Shown here piece after piece: positions 17,649-30,116 of a stretch of 64,000 nt of DNA. This stretch comes from Portunus trituberculatus. Taxonomy: Eukaryota > Arthropoda > Malacostraca > Decapoda > Portunidae. The first letter of the stretch is position 1. Every line of letters begins with the position of its first letter. Below the pieces are notes generated by a model. It had not been told where the DNA came from, did no database searches, and saw only the letters and a list, made by a program, of their open reading frames with translations. The translations under genes and the position numbers were made by a program. The DNA is taken from NCBI RefSeq assembly GCF_017591435.1, contig NC_059304.1, positions 25,808,826 to 25,872,825 on the forward strand, written 5' to 3'.

Positions 17649-19931
17649 CAGTAAAAGTCCTTAAATCCGGAACCTTATAATCCGGAAATCCTTATAATCC
17701 AGAAAATTTGAAAGGCTGAGTTAAATATGTAAAAAGTAAGAAATAATAAAAATAAATATATAATAATAATAGCCGAAACCAAACATGTCATCACCGACAT
17801 TGAGTTTTAACACAAACTCGTAAGAGAATAATATTTGGAGGTATTATAAGTGGTGTTTTATGTTTCTGTAGGTGATGTGCGTGCGTGCGTGCGTGCATGT
17901 GTGTGTGTGTGTTGCGGAGTCCTGTTATCTGCATGGGTGGTCCAGCTGGTGTACGCTTGACGCCGGTGACGTGATTGGCTGGCGTATGATGTTGGAGGCC
18001 TTCCTTTCTTTTCGTTTCCCTTTATCAGACATCAGTAAATGTTTTATGTTATGAAATGTGTTTTGTATTATACTTAAAATTATTTTATAAAGTGTGACAT
18101 AAGTATTGTGGACTGTATACATATTATGTGGGGTATAGGAAGATAATGAGGCATCTATCAGCTCACAACCTTCTCTCTGATTGCCAGTATGGTTTCCGTA
18201 AAGGCAGATCTACTGGTGATCTTCTTACTTTCCTAACTGAATCTTGGTCATCCTCTTTTAGGGACTTCGGTGAAACCTTTGCTGTCGGCCTTGACATATC
18301 GAAAGCCTTCAATAGAGTCTGGCACAAATCTTTAATTTCTAAACTACCCTCCTACGGATTCTATCCTTCTCTCTGTACCTTCATCTCCAGTTTCCTTTCC
18401 GATCGTTCTATTGCTGCTGTAGTAGACGGTCACTGTTCTTCCCTAAAACTATCAACAGTGGTGTTCCACAGGGTTCTGTCCTATCACCCACTCTCTTTCT
18501 ATTATTCATCAATGATCTCCTAAATCTGACTCAATGCCCTATCCACTCCTATGCTGATGATACCACCTTGCATTATTCAACAGCGTTCAACAGACGCCCA
18601 ACCCAACAACAATTAAATGACTCAAGGCGAGATGCTATAGGACGCCTAACTTCTGATCTTTCACTTGTTTCTGATTGGGGCAGAGAAAACCTGGTTTTGT
18701 TCAATGCCTCAAAACTCAATTTCTACAACTATCTACTCGACATAACCTTCCAGACAACTATCCTCTCTTCTTCAATAACACTCAACTTCCCTCTCCTCTA
18801 CATTAAACACACTCGGTCTATCCTTCACTAAAAATCTAAACTGGAAATTTCACATCTCTACTCTTGCTAAATCAGCTTCCAAGAAGTTAGGTGTCCTGTG
18901 GCGTCTTCGTCCATTTTCTCTCCTCCCAGCTGCTTGCTCTGTACAGGGCCTTATCCGCCCGTGTATGGAGTATGGCTCTCATGTCTGGGGATCCACACAC
19001 AGCTTTACTAAACAAGGTGGAATCTAAAGCTTTTCGTCTTATCAACTCTTCTCCTCTAACTGACTGTCTTGATTCTTTAAGTCACCGCCGCAATGTTGCA
19101 TCTTTATCTGTCTTCTACCGCAGTTTTCATGCTGTTTGCTCTTCTGAACTTGCTAACTGCATGCCTTCCCCTCCTGCGGCCTCGCTGCACAAGACTCTCT
19201 ACTTCTTCTCATCCCTATTCTGTCCATCTTCCTAATGCAAGAGTTAACCAGTATCTTCACTCCTTCATTCCCTACACTGGTAAACTCTGGAACTCTCTAC
19301 CTGTGTCTGTATTTCCACCTGCCTATGACTTAAACTCTTTCAAAAGAGGAGTGTCAAGACACCTCTTACGTTAACTGGACCCTCCTTTTAGATTTTTTTG
19401 TTTTTTCCTCTTAACAGGGCCTGGCAACCAGCGGATTTTTTTTCCAACACTTTGTTTTCCCTTGGCCAGTGCCCTTGTAATGTAAAAAAAAAAAAAAAAA
19501 AAAAAAAAACAATCACTCAAACTTCTCAGTATATGTGGATGGTGGAATAGCCTACGTAGAATAGTGAAATCACCTTCACAAATACAAGTTGATAAGTAGG
19601 AAAAGAGCAATCATCACATATGGGCCGCCATAATGGCTGGAAAGGCCCATGCCACTCCCTGCATAGTCTGGCAAATCTCCAAGAAAAAAAAAAAACCTAC
19701 ATAAATCTTGTGGTGTGGTGAGGAAGTACACAGTGGACTGGTAGCAATCCCTGTAAGATGTTATGACAGTACTACAAAGAGATATAGCAAGTTGGTTTTA
19801 GTTTAGTGGGGTTTACATAGTACCCTCAAGATTTTAATCTTACTTTCAGCCTTACTATCTTACAATCCGGAAAATCCTAGAATCCGGAATGCCTGAACCC
19901 CCATGACTTCCGGATTTCAGGACTTTTACTG
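17649..19931. mobile_element. TIR element C, nested in Tigger copy B
   Basis: The left end CAGTAAAAGTCCTTAAATCC is mirrored by the right end GGATTTCAGGACTTTTACTG. TA is duplicated at 17647-17648 and 19932-19933. Subterminal ATCCGGAA repeats occur at both ends. Removing it restores the Tigger sequence. It carries no transposase; its interior is occupied by an inserted LINE (18137-19510). The TA duplication and CAGT ends suggest the Tc1/mariner-pogo group. Confidence 0.85.
18137..19510 (+). pseudogene. 5'-truncated jockey/I-like LINE, copy 1, with poly-A tail
   Basis: The copy starts mid-RT. Its pieces encode SDCQYGFRKGRSTGDLL, a catalytic motif A (VGLDISKAFNRVWH), motif B SGVPQGSV in a shifted frame, and YADDTTLHYST (motif C). 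The C-terminal part includes TALLNKVESKAFRLIN and SLPVSVFPPAYDLNSFKRG. The 3' UTR ends CTTGTAATGT plus 25-30 A. It is near-identical to 59137-60614. Both copies have the same one-base frame break just before SGVPQGSV, which matters for their origin. Confidence 0.88.
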
Positions 19932-20330
19932 TATTAGTTTTCTCGCCTCTCATGTCTGAATAATATCCAGCTTCACTTCGAGAGTAACAGACTTCCTGGT
20001 CTTCTTAGTAACACTAGGCGACATTGCAGGGCATTTTGTTGGTAAGTTGAGCAAGGGAAGACAAGCTGCTCCTGACGCTGCTATTGTTTTGAACAGGGGG
20101 AGTGAGTGGTGCGCGTGTTGTCCACGAGAGGCGCTGGTGTATTCAAAAGCCTTTCAGCTTGTGTGATACGGCAGTGCTTTCAAACTTGGAAAGAATAAAA
20201 AAGTATAAAAAAGTATAAAACTTCGTTAAAGCGAGTTTGGTGTTCGTTAAACGAGCAGATGGTAGTAAAATGAAACCTTTGTTGTAGCGAAATTTTGTAG
20301 TGTGAACCTTCGTTAAGCGGGGATTGCCTG

Positions 20331-20880
20331 TACGCGATTTGGCCCAACCGCATTTTCAAACTGAGCGCCAGACACAGTTTCAACCTGCGCGTCAGAGAGT
20401 TCCGCAGCTGGCCGATAGGTGAGAGCTCCGTGGCCAGATCCAAGAAGCAGGTTGTTGTCTATGTTGGTACTGACAACCTCCATAGCAACCTCCTGATCAC
20501 ATACCAACCTTCGTAAGATAACATCCACAAAGATTCGTTGCTGTTGGCGGGTGGAGGTTGGTAGCCTGCCCAAAAATGCTCATTGGCTGCCAGGAGCAGG
20601 ATCCAAGAAACTTTAACGTCATAGCAACCTCCTGCCATGAAATGGCATCCATGAACACTTGGAGGGACAGTAACGAGCTTGCTATCAGGTTGCTGGGAAC
20701 ACCACCTCTCGAGGTGGTGTTACTGTCATATATATGCATTTATGTTCACAAAACAACATTTCTATTAGCTTTTTACAAACCTTGTCCCCTGAATTCTAAA
20801 TTTTATATCACTCTAAAGAATATAGCACATGGTATTTAAGCACAAAGTATGCAGATTAAAAAAGAAACATGACCTTCCAC
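20331..20880 (+). repeat. Repeat-derived region including a palindrome-family copy
   Basis: 20590-20800 matches 40170-40370: ATCCATGAACACTTGGAGGGACAG, the short hairpin CCACCTCTCGAGGTGG, TTATGTTCACAAAACAACATTTC. 20331-20589 is GC-richer, contains several CAACCTCC/GAGGTTG inverted motifs and has no recognised identity. Confidence 0.6.
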
Positions 20881-21089
20881 AAACATACCAGAATCAGTGA
20901 CTGTACTGGTGGAGCGACGGTGCTCTCTCCCTTATGTGTCGCTTCCTATCTCATACACACACAATAGCCAACCACTGCATGGCTGGACATGTGGATTTCA
21001 CATTTCTGTTCAAGGTTTTTTATATTCTTTTTGCAAGATAGACGGATGGCTACTGGCATTAAGCTTAACCTCTTCACTCTGGCCAATAG

Positions 21090-21093
<4 letters not shown>

Positions 21094-21175
<82 letters not shown>
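21094..21175. repeat. (TC)n microsatellite
   Basis: About 82 bp of CT dinucleotide. Confidence 0.97.
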
Positions 21176-21178
<3 letters not shown>

Positions 21179-21239
21179 CTATATGGAATTAATGATGAAA
21201 AATGATTTTCATAATAGGTACGTACATTAAGAAATAAAC

Positions 21240-21725
21240 CTACACAAATTTTAGAGAAAAAATTAGAGTTTGCCTTGTCTTGGCCATTTTCTGATGACAA
21301 ATGAGCAAAAACTTTCATTTTTGTGGTAAACTAAACTATTGGTACCATAAAGAAAGCAAATAGATAAAATAGAATTACTTCCAGCTGGGCACATCGGTAA
21401 TTATTCTGGTATAAGTGAATGATACACCTTTGTAATACTGATGAGTGGTGTACACCATCATACCATGTAAGACCTACATTCTGAAAGATCTTACACAGTA
21501 TCTGAGAAAAAACACACCATCTCATCGGATGTGTGAGCTTTAAAAGAAGATTAGATAAGTTCATGGATGGGGATGATAGATGGAATTAGGTAGTTTTAAA
21601 CACACAGGGACTGCCACGTGTAGGCCTGGCGACCTCTTGCAGCTTCCTTCTTTTCTTATGTTCTTATGTTCTTTTGTCACGAGCATTCCAATGATGTAAA
21701 ATACATGTCATCATGTTGAAGGAGT
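21240..21725 (+). repeat. Dispersed repeat, copy 2 (filled site)
   Basis: This is the inverted match of 1985-2365. Its homology is interrupted between GGATGTGTGAG and the CGAGCATTCC block by a LINE 3' end (21538-21680). Confidence 0.65.
21538..21680 (+). mobile_element. Very short 3' end of an unrelated LINE
   Basis: It encodes FKRRLDKFMDGDDRWN, a typical RT C-terminus, followed by a stop and a ~100-bp 3' UTR. It ends in a TTCTTATGTTCTTATGTTC tandem tail, and such short repeat tails are common in LINEs. The empty site at about 2060-2080 lacks it. It belongs to a different family from the CA-flanked LINEs. Confidence 0.75.
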
Positions 21726-21743
21726 TAAGGATTATATAATATA

Positions 21744-22801
21744 CAGGCAACCCCCGTTTAACAAAGGTTCACACAATGAAATTTCGCTATAACGAAGGTT
21801 TCATTCTAATACCATCTGCTCGTTTAACGAACACCAAACTCGCTTTAACGAAGTTTTATCCAGGTAATTTTTTTCCAAATTTGAAAGCCCCACTGTATCA
21901 TGCAAGCTAACAGGCTTTTGAATACATCAGGAGCTGCTGGTACTAAGGCCTGCCTCAGGAGAAATCCTGAGACACCTATAGAATAAAGATCAAGATCAAG
22001 CCTCTCGTGGACAACACAGGCTCTGCCGATACAAAGGCCTGACTCAGAAGAAATTCTGTCACCTGTAGCATCAAGATCAAGATCACACGCACCACTCACT
22101 GCCCAGTCAAAACATAACAGCATCACCAGCAGCTCATCTTCCTTAGTTCAACTTACCACCAAAACCCCCTGCAATGTGGCCTAATGTTCCTAAGAAGACC
22201 AGGAAGTGTCTTACTCTCGAAGTGAAGCTGGGTATTATTCACAGACAAGAGAGAGGCCAGAAAACTAATAACATTGCTTCCCACCATGGCTTGACTCCAT
22301 CTACTGTCTACTATTTTCAAGTCAAGATACTCTATTAAGAAGGCTAGTGAGACCTCATCTTCCTTCCAAGCTAAAAGAACCACCAGAACTTTTGACTCTA
22401 CAATGGATAAAATGGAAAGCCTTGTGGAAATGTGGTACATAAGTTTTGTATGCAGTACCATGATGCGCACTTTGTTTACATTCCACAGGTTGCCGGTTAG
22501 TGTATTTCCCGTTTCACTCTCTCTCCCTTTATAAAGTGAAGATCATCAACATTATAAAGTTACGTACATACATACATTAGTGTACATTATAATGTCTTAA
22601 ATTAAACTACCTAAATGTTTAACTTCATAATTTTTACTTTCATTAAACCTTTTACTGTACTATGATGCACTCTCACTTTGCTTACTCTCAATGGAAGTTC
22701 AAATTAAGGGTTAAACTTGTTATAATCGGTTCGCTTAACGAAGTTTCGCTAAACGAAGTGTTTTTAGGAACGTAACCCCTTCGTTAAACGGGGGCTGCCT
22801 G
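21744..22801 (+). mobile_element. pogo/Tigger-like element, copy D
   Basis: The ends are CAGGCAACCCCCGTTTAACA and CGTTAAACGGGGGCTGCCTG, with TA at 21742-21743 and 22802-22803. It aligns with copy A along its length by eye and retains an extra ~90 bp near the right end (TAAATTAAACTACCTAAATG...), which copy B also has and copy A lacks. So copy A is the internally deleted one. Confidence 0.87.
22174..22434 (+). pseudogene. Truncated Tigger-like transposase N-terminus, copy D
   Basis: Same arrangement as in copy A. The ATG in ATGTGGCCTAATG opens a helix-turn-helix (KCLTLEVKLGIIHRQERGQK, then HHGLTPSTVYYFQVK). It is followed by a stop and, in another frame, the ETSSSFQAKRTTR and DKMESLVEMW linker. 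The stop and frame break are shared with copy A, so the source element was already defective or these are spliced exon parts. Confidence 0.72.
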
Positions 22802-22946
22802 TATAAGTAAAAGGAAAAAAAAAAAGGCCCATCACATTATATTGAATGCTATTGATAATATCAAGCAGAAATAGGAGGTGCTGCAGTTCCACTGTGTCTA
22901 TACACAAGCTGCCACTGCTGGTATGTGAGAGTGTGTGTGTATTTAC

Positions 22947-24040
22947 TTAGTTGTATTGTACAGGATTCGAGCGGGACTCATAGTGTCCTGTCTCCTTGTC
23001 TCCATTTATCCAGTTTTTCCTTAAAGTTATGCACATTATGTGCTGTAACAACTTCATTATTCAGTGCATTCCATTTTTTCACCATTCTGTGTGGAGAACT
23101 GTATTTTCCAATATCTTTCACACACTTTCTCATTCTGATCCTCTTTAAATGTCCTCTTGTTCTTCCATCTTCTTCTGTCACCAGCACTAGGTCTTCCTTG
23201 TCTATCTTTTCAATGCCATTGACTATCTTGTACATTGTTATTAGGTCCCCTCGTTCTCTTCTGTTTTGTAAGGTTGTTAGTCCCATTTCCTTCAGTTGTT
23301 CTTCATATGGGGAAGGAATATCACACTATCATGAATATAAACTTGTCAGTAAACCCACAGTTGTAGACTTGAAGTATTTATTCTGGACGTTTCGAAGGCC
23401 ACTGCCTTCATCTTCAGCAGTACAAGGTAGAATGAAAAATACAAGCGAACTGAACCAAGAGAGCTCACAGGTGGGGTTGGCCAATCACACTGTGCCACGT
23501 TACTCTCATCCTCTGTCCTTCCCCCTTCTCTTGGTTCAGTTCGCTTGTATTTTTCATTCTACCTTATACTGCTGAAGATGAAGGCAGTGACCTTCGAAGT
23601 GTCCAGAATAAATACTTCAAGTCTACAACTGTGGGTTTACTGACATGTTCTTCATATGTTAGGTCCTTTAGTTCAAGCACCATATTTGTAGCAATCTTCT
23701 GTATCCTTTCTAATCTTATATCTTTTTTAGAGCTCGGAGACCACACCACAGCTGCATATTCCAGCTTTGGACATATCATGCGTGTGATGATTTTTTTCAT
23801 CATATCTTTGTCCATGCATTGAAATGCCACTCTTATATTAGTCAACATTTTATATAATAATCCAAATATCTTGCTTATGTATTTTTCGGGGCTCAGATTT
23901 TCCTGTATAATCACTCTTAGATCTTTTTCCTCTTTAGTCTTCATTATTTGTTCGTCTCCCATCAGATAGTTCCATACCGGTCTCCTTTTGCTCTTTCCTA
24001 GCTCCATTATGTGACATTTCTTGGCATTAAACTCCAATTT
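22947..24040 (-). pseudogene. CR1/L2-like LINE 3' half, split by a foldback insertion
   Basis: On the minus strand, 24040 to 23646 encodes the thumb region of the RT (MEFNAKKCHIMELGKS, KEEKDLRVIIQENLSPEK, CPKLEYAAVVWSPSSKKD). 23309 to 22978 continues with LTTLQNRRERGDLITMYK through FKEKLDKWRQGDRTL. The 3' tail is CCTGTACAATACAACTAAGTAAATAC followed by CA repeats. The LEYAxVWSP and RRxRGDLIxxYK blocks are characteristic of the CR1/L2 group. A foldback element (23310-23645) interrupts the frame. Confidence 0.87.
23310..23645. mobile_element. Penelope-like foldback insertion
   Basis: Two arms of about 120-140 bp are near-perfect inverted copies. The left begins TGTCAGTAAACCCACAG and the right ends CTGTGGGTTTACTGACA, with an inner unique stretch at about 23453-23515. 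A 13-bp direct repeat (TGTTCTTCATATG) lies on both sides, at 23297-23309 and 23646-23658. The arm read outward contains GCTGAAGATGAAGGC, GCCTTCGAAACGTCCAGAAT and AAATACTTCAAG, the kind of sequence found in pseudo-LTRs of Penelope-like elements. No coding part is present. Confidence 0.6.
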
Positions 24041-24054
24041 TCACTTCTTACTTC

Positions 24055-24665
24055 ACTCATAGAGTGATCATACAGGAAAATTTGAACCCTGAAAAACACA
24101 TATAAAATGTTGACTAATATAAGAATGGCATTTCATTACATGGATAAAGATATGATGAAAAAAATCATCACAAGCATGATACGCCCAAGGCTGGAATATG
24201 CAGCAGTGGTATGGTGTCTAAGCTCTAAAAAGGATAGAAGAAAATTGTAAAAGATACAGATGATTGCTACAAAGATGGTGCCAGAATTAAAGGACCTCAC
24301 ATATGAAGAATGACTGAAAGAAATGGGACTGCCAACCTTACAAAATAGAAGAGAATGTGGGGACCTAATAACAATGTATAAGTTAGTAAATGATATTGAA
24401 TAGATAGACAAAGAAGACCTGGTGCTGTTGACAGAAGAAGATGGAAGGACAAGAGGACATAAAAAGATCAGGATGAGGCAGTGTGTGAAGGATATTGGAA
24501 AATACAGTTTTCCACACACAACGGTGGAAAAATGGAATGCATTGGATAATGAAGTTGTTGCAGCACATAAAGTGCATAACTTTAAGGAAAAATTAGATAA
24601 AGGGAAATGTGGAAACAGGACACTGTGAGCCCCGCTCGAACCCTGTACAATACAACTAGGTAAAT
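24055..24665 (+). pseudogene. Degenerate CR1/L2-like LINE 3' end
   Basis: On the plus strand it gives the thumb and C-terminal blocks (RLEYAAVVWCLSSKKD-like, TEEDGRTRGHKKIRMRQC, KYSFPHTTVEKWNAL). There are several stops, for example at 24312 and 24403. The tail is CCTGTACAATACAACTAGGTAAATAT followed by CA. It lies head-to-head with the preceding minus-strand copy. Confidence 0.82.
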
Positions 24666-24699
24666 ATACACACATACACACACACATACACATATATAT

Positions 24700-24940
24700 A
24701 CCTGGGGCTGGTGACAGAAGAAGATAAAAGGACAAGAGGACATGTAAAGATCAGGATGAGGCAGTGTGTGAAGGATATTGGAAAATACAGTTTTCCACAC
24801 AACGGTGGAGAAGTGGAATGCATTGAATAATGAAGTTGTTACAAGACATAATGTGCATAACTTTAAGGAAAAATTGGATAAATGGAGTCATGGAGACAAG
24901 ACACTATGAGCCTCGCTTGAACCCTGTTCAATACAAGGTA

Positions 24941-24974
<34 letters not shown>
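24700..24974 (+). pseudogene. Short CR1/L2-like LINE 3' end with CA tail
   Basis: A strongly 5'-truncated copy starting at the TEEDKRTRGHVKIRMRQC block, then KYSFPHNGGEVECIE in broken frames. The tail at 24930 is CCTGTTCAATACAAGGTAATAC plus (CA)n to 24974. Confidence 0.8.
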
Positions 24975-24975
<1 letters not shown>

Positions 24976-26544
24976 AAGCTTGAAATAAAAAAGTTGATGA
25001 CGGAACTAGATGAGGAAAAGACAATGGGACCGGATGAAGTCTCAGGCAGAATACTGAAAGAATGTAGGGAAGAAATAGCAAGTCCAATATACAACATCAT
25101 AAAATGCTCAATAGAAAATGGAACAGTGCCAGTGGAGTGGAAAAGAGCTGAGGTGGTTCCCATATATAAGAGCGGAAGGAAGGAAGAACCTTTAAATTAC
25201 AGACCGGTATCACTAACTAGTGTAATATGCAAGATGTGTGAAAAAGTAATAAAGAAGCAATGGATTGAGTTTCTTGAAGACAACAAAATATTATCAAATA
25301 GCCAATTTGGTTTTAGAAAAGGTCGGTCATGCGTGACAAATTTATTGAGTTTCTAGTCTAGAATAGTTGATAAAGTACAAGAGAGAGAGGGCTGGGTTGA
25401 CTGTATTTATTTGGATTTAAAACAGCCGTTTGATAAAGTCCTACATGAAAGATTACTATGGAAGTTAGAGAAGGGTGGCTTAAAAGGAAGCACATTGAGA
25501 TGGATGAAGAATTACTTAAGGGGGAGAGAAATAAGGACGATAGTTAAAGATATGAAGTCCAAGTGGAGAACAGTAGACAGCAGAGTGCCACAGGGGTCAG
25601 TATTGGCGCCAATACTTTTTCTCGTATATATAAATGACATGCCAGAGGGAGTGAACAGCTACATAAATCTGTTTGCGGACGATACGAAACTGTGCAGAGT
25701 CATTAAACAAAAAGAGGATTGTGAAATACTACAGGAAGACTTAAACAAGATCTGGAAATGGAGCAAAAAATGGGAGATGAAATTCAATGTGGACAAAAGC
25801 CATGTCATGGAAATGGGAAAAGTGAAAGACGACCAGTGGGAATCTATAAGATGGGAGATGGAGTAGAACTAGAAAAAGTAAAAAAGGAAAAGGACTTGGG
25901 AGTGACAATGGAAGAAAATAATCAACCGGTAAGCCATATTGATAGAATTTTCAGAGAGACGATAATTTGCTAAGGAATATTGGAGTAGCATTTCACTATA
26001 TGGACAAGGAAATGATGAAGAAATTGATAAGTACTAAAATAAGACCTAGATTGGAATATGCAGGAGTTGTGTGGACTCCCCATAAAAAGAAACACATCAG
26101 AAAATTAGAGAGACTACAAAAAATGGCTACAAGAATGGTTCCAGAATTTAAAGGGATGACATATGAGGAGAGACTAAAGGCTATGGATCTACCAACCTTG
26201 GAGCAGAGAAGAGAGAGAGAGGATCTGATACAAGTTTATAAATTGATTAACAGAATGGATCAAGTGGATAATGAGAAACTGATCCTGAGAGATGAATATG
26301 ACTTTAGAAGCACAAGATCGCATAGTAAGAAACTAAGGAAGGGACGATGTCTGAGAGATGTTAAAAAATTTAGTTTCCCGCAAAGATGTGTTGAGACTTG
26401 GAACAGTTTGAGTGAGGAAGTGGTGTCAGCAAAGAGTGTACATAGTTTTAAAGAAATATTGGATAAGTGTAGATATGGAGACGGGACCACACAAGCATAA
26501 AGCCCAGGCCCTGTAAAACTACAACTAGGTAAATACAACTAGGT

Positions 26545-26547
<3 letters not shown>
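24975..26547 (+). pseudogene. CR1/L2-like LINE RT, 5'-truncated, nearly complete RT
   Basis: The copy starts directly after (CA)n at the linker (MMTELDEEKTMGPDEVSG). It encodes VPVEWKRAEVVPIYKSG, LNYRPVSLTSV, QFGFRKGRSCVTNLLSF, then a TAG at 25354. Beyond it come CIYLDLKQPFDKV (motif A, with KAFDKV altered to QPFDKV), RVPQGSVLAPILFLVYINDM, and an intact FADDTKLCR catalytic block. A frameshift lies near 25850, another near 25970. The C-terminal part has RPRLEYAGVVWTPHKKK and ends YGDGTTQA. The tail is a doubled ACAACTAGGTAAA motif, then CA repeats. Confidence 0.9.
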
Positions 26548-26594
<47 letters not shown>

Positions 26595-26816
26595 CAATAA
26601 AATAACACCAAAGTTTTATGAAGCTTTCATGGATGTTGCTATGCGTACAGAAGCTATCATGAGATTGACCTGAAGTGAACCCATTGACCAGTCAGTAACA
26701 AGAGTACGCTGTACAAATTGCACAAGCATACAAATGACTTGTTAAGTTTTACATGAAAAAGCTAGATGAATAGCAAATTGCGTGATTACCGATGTGTCCC
26801 ACTGTGTGTATAATAT

Positions 26817-28390
<1,574 letters not shown>

Positions 28391-28450
<60 letters not shown>
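28391..28450. repeat. (CA)n microsatellite
   Basis: About 60 bp of CA, directly abutting a SINE head. Confidence 0.97.
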
Positions 28451-28451
<1 letters not shown>

Positions 28452-28452
<1 letters not shown>

Positions 28453-28744
28453 CCCGGTAGCTCAGTGGTTAGAGCGCTGGCTTCACAAGCCAGATGACCG
28501 GGGTTCGATTCCCCGACCGGGTGGAGATATTTGGGTGTGTCTCCTTTCACGTAGCCCTGTTCACCTAGCAGTGAGTAGGTACGGGATGTAAATCGAGGAG
28601 TTGTGACCTTGTTGTCCCGGTGTGTGGTGTGTGCCTGGTCTCAGACCTATCCCAAGATCGGAAATAATGAGCTCTGAGCTCGTTCCGTAGGGTAACGTCT
28701 AGCTGTCTCGTCAGAGACTGCAGCAGATCAAACAGTGAACAGTG

Positions 28745-28746
<2 letters not shown>
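28452..28746 (+). repeat. tRNA-Val-derived SINE, family 2, copy 1
   Basis: 28452-28522 folds as a tRNA. Acceptor GCCCGGT pairs with ACCGGGT, D arm GCTC/GAGC, anticodon stem CTGGC/GCCAG around TTCACAA (anticodon CAC, valine), and T arm CGGGG TTCGATT CCCCG. One base is missing between acceptor and D arm, and a ~220-bp unrelated body follows (GGAGATATTTGGGTGTGTC ... GTAGGGTAACGTC). That, and a second copy with the same body at 32975, show it is a SINE and not a functional tRNA gene. The tail runs into (CA)n. Confidence 0.88.
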
Positions 28747-28795
<49 letters not shown>

Positions 28796-28826
28796 TGTGT
28801 CAATTATTATTATTAGTAGTAGTAGT

Positions 28827-28921
<95 letters not shown>

Positions 28922-28948
28922 AGGCCCTGTAAAATTACAACTAGGTGA

Positions 28949-29010
<62 letters not shown>
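28747..29010. repeat. (CA)n blocks with a 33-bp LINE tail between them
   Basis: CA at 28747-28793, about 28830-28918 and 28951-29010, with a short (TAG)n at 28813-28829. At 28919-28951 sits only CCAGGCCCTGTAAAATTACA plus ACTAGGTGAATAC, the terminal tail of the CR1/L2-like LINE. Confidence 0.92.
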
Positions 29011-29012
<2 letters not shown>

Positions 29013-29074
29013 AACTACCAGGCCTGACCCCCAGTGACCACACACCCACATGTTCCCAGGAAAAGTAAGGAAAA

Positions 29075-30115
29075 ATGGATACACCGGTAAGGAATAAATT
29101 ACCAAATTCAAAATATGTTGATGAGGCCCAGGGAGCAAAGCCGAAAGTGGCCAGTCAAAGCATGAGTCCAGCTTCAACAGGGGCAACATTGCAAGGTAGA
29201 TTGGTAATGTTGGAGAAGAGATTTGAGGAGCTAGTGAAGGAATTAAAAGTTCAGAGGAGTGAGGAGGAGCAGGATAGAGAATTCCAAGGCTTTGAAGGAA
29301 AGAGTTAAGAGACTGGAGGAAAATGAAAAACGATTGGTGGATGAGAATGCGCATTTGAAGGTGGAGGTTGAAAAATACAAGAGACGGTTGGAGGAGAAAA
29401 TGGAGAGAGTAGTAAAGGAGAAAGATGACTTTAAGGAAATGATTAGTGAGCAGAATGAAAGGCTTGAAAGGGAATGGGAACTAAAGAAAACACAATGGAC
29501 TGAGTCAAGGGAAGCAGAGATGGTTGGATTACAAGAAATAATTAAAGATCAGTTGAAGGAAGACAAAAAAGAAAGGTCCAAGGAACTGGTTAATGTAATG
29601 AAGAATAAGGAAACATTGATAAGGGAAATAGCAGAAAAGAAGAAGAGTGTGTTAATATTTGGGATGAAAGAACAAAATATAACATATAAGCCTAAGAGAA
29701 TTAAGGAAGAATTGAAAACGGTAAGAGATCTGTTCAAAAATCTAAATGATGATGAAAAAAGACCTACAAGAAGAAGTGGAAGAGATCCATAGACTGGGTC
29801 CGTACAAGGAGGGAGTGAACAGACTGATTAAAGTAGTACTGAAGTCACAACAATCTGCGGAGGATGTCCTATATAGAACATCAAAGTTAAGAGAGATAGA
29901 AGGTTGTAAAGAGGTGTTTGTGAGAAAGAATAGAAATGAGGAAGAGAGGAGAAGATATAAGGAATTGGTGGAAGAGGCGAGAAGGAAAAATGATGAGCAG
30001 TCTGAGGAAGAAAGAGAAAAGTTTTTTTGGAGAGTTATAGGAGAGAGAGTCAGAAAGTGGTATGTGGAAAGAAGGAATACGGAGGAACCCCTAGAGGGAG
30101 CAGTGGGTGGACCGT
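29075..30115 (+). pseudogene. LINE ORF1, coiled-coil nucleic-acid chaperone-like protein, frameshifted
   Basis: Three frames tile one protein. The N-terminal segment (MDTPVRNKLPNSKYVD...) ends at 29308. A long Glu/Lys-rich coiled coil (RVKRLEENEKRLVDE ... NERLEREWELKKTQ) runs to about 29640, then the block KKSVLIFGMKEQ starts an RRM-like module. The third frame (29746-30115) carries VEEIHRLGPYKEGVNRLIKV and REIEGCKEVFVRKN and ends VERRNTEEPLEGAVGGP. This order (coiled coil, then an RRM-like IxG block, then a basic C-terminal domain) is that of L1/L2-type ORF1 proteins that bind LINE RNA. Frame changes are near 29280 and 29750. Confidence 0.72.
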
Positions 30116-30116
30116 A

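Larger units (their letters stand above)
17118..20330 (-). mobile_element. pogo/Tigger-like element, copy B, split by a nested insertion
   Basis: The ends are CAGGCAACCTCCTCTTAACG and CGTTAAGCGGGGATTGCCTG, with TA outside both (17116-17117 and 20331-20332). Read on the minus strand it matches copies A and D: the subterminal AAAGCGAGTTTGGTG, the transposase start region and the CTTGGAAAG-type left arm. The match stops at 17648 and resumes at 19932, where a second TIR element sits within the helix-turn-helix region. Excluding the insert, the element is about 930 bp. Confidence 0.85.

Noticed and set aside
23330..23645. A functional hammerhead ribozyme
   Set aside because: The core order is present but an extra base disturbs the junction before stem II; kept only as a hint in the finding on this element.
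28452..28522. A tRNA-Val(CAC) gene
   Set aside because: It folds well but lacks one base between acceptor and D arm and is joined to a repeated non-tRNA body with a second copy at 32975, so it is a SINE head.
28391..29010. A CRISPR-like alternation of repeats and spacers
   Set aside because: The repeats are CA microsatellites of varying length, with SINE and LINE tails between; this is animal DNA.
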